A DNA stretch of 5,883 bases, taken from QNFN01 sp033722135. Lineage in GTDB: Bacteria > Pseudomonadota > Gammaproteobacteria > QNFN01. The stretch is taken from the NCBI GenBank assembly GCA_033722135.1, contig JAWVZO010000158.1:1-5883 (forward strand). The letters run 5' to 3'. Positions 5,546-5,883 of the stretch are shown here, piece after piece; within the stretch, counting starts at the first letter, position 1, and each line of letters begins with the position of its first letter. A program made the position numbers and the translations under genes. The notes under the pieces are model-generated. The model was not told the origin of the DNA. It saw only the letters and a program-made list of their open reading frames with translations, and searched no databases.

Positions 5546-5883
5546 ATGGCGGAGAAGCCCGTCTGCTGGCGCTGCGGCGCGCCGCTGCGCGACGACCTGC
5601 CGCGCATCTTCCCGCGCCTCGAGAAATGCCTCGCATGCGGCAGCGACCTCCACGTCTGCCGGCAGTGCCGTTTCTACGCGCCGCAGTACACCACCAAGTG
5701 CAGCCACGACCGTGCCGAGCCGGCGCGCGAGGTCGACGTCGCCAACTTCTGCGCCCACTTCCGTCTGCGCACCGGGGCCTACGCCGGCGGCGCCGACGCC
5801 ACCGCCAGGGCGCGGGACCGGCTCGACGCGATGTTCGGAGCCGTGGCGCCGGGGACGGACGATGCGGACGGCGAACCCGCACC
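5546..5883 (+). CDS. Small cysteine-rich, putative zinc-ribbon protein (3' end outside window)
   Basis: An open frame of 112 codons plus two bases that runs off the window without a stop. It starts VCWRCGAPL and has eight cysteines: C7-x2-C10, C28-x2-C31, C38-x2-C41, then C52 and C69, with nearby histidines 36, 54 and 71. The first two pairs look like a zinc ribbon. The third pair with C52 and C69 could bind a second metal. Conserved-looking cores are DLHVCRQCRFYAPQYTT, KCSHDRAEPA and VANFCAHFRLRTGAY. The part after about residue 78 is rich in alanine and acidic residues and is probably variable. I recall similar short cysteine-rich proteins in proteobacteria but no defined function; nucleic-acid or protein binding is inference. 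It is divergent from the dehydrogenase across 104 bases. Confidence 0.8.
   Translation, partial: MAEKPVCWRCGAPLRDDLPRIFPRLEKCLACGSDLHVCRQCRFYAPQYTTKCSHDRAEPAREVDVANFCAHFRLRTGAYAGGADATARARDRLDAMFGAVAPGTDDADGEPA

Noticed and set aside
5442..5882. Upstream extension of the dehydrogenase frame towards the window end
   Set aside because: The added residues are arginine-rich shadow of the zinc-ribbon gene. The ribosome site and Rossmann N-terminus fit the start at 5441.

Overview
The window looks like an ordinary chromosomal segment of a very GC-rich proteobacterium. It is most likely a gammaproteobacterium, judging by the SlyD with its EATAEELAHGH tail, the slyD-type neighbourhood and the small conserved proteins of proteobacterial type. 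Codon third positions are strongly G/C throughout. No gene stands out in composition, and there is no transposase, phage gene, tRNA, rRNA or CRISPR array, so I see no sign of recent transfer. The genus cannot be read from the sequence.

Layout. (1) Positions 1-1380, plus strand: a promoter, then a SlyD-type FKBP prolyl isomerase, then 28 bases later a NYN/LabA-type PIN-fold RNase candidate with a C-terminal OST-HTH/LOTUS-like region. These two are probably co-transcribed. (2) 1464-2165, plus strand: an uncharacterised protein with a small N-terminal domain followed by about five 27-residue proline-rich repeats, each built around HLS...DxLE. It ends at a strong GC hairpin that lies between it and the next, convergent gene. 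(3) 2200-3305, minus strand: a purine-type phosphoribosyltransferase, and downstream of it a small conserved acidic protein with a Met-Pro-Gly tail, separated by 131 bases that hold a hairpin and a possible new promoter. (4) 3448-4710, plus strand: a CPA1/NhaP-type Na+/H+ antiporter, divergent from the phosphoribosyltransferase across a 142-base region with an inverted repeat. (5) 4728-5441, minus strand: a classical short-chain dehydrogenase, convergent with the antiporter. (6) 5546 to the window end, plus strand: a small eight-cysteine putative zinc-ribbon protein, cut off by the window edge and divergent from the dehydrogenase.

The genes do not form an evident single pathway. They read as housekeeping or stress-related functions: protein folding and metal handling, RNA turnover, purine salvage, pH/sodium homeostasis and a redox enzyme. 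The items most worth following are a 24-base near-perfect palindrome sitting between and over the divergent promoters at 5470-5512, the repeat protein at 1464-2165, and the NYN plus OST-HTH protein. I did not find convincing evidence for a new multi-gene system.
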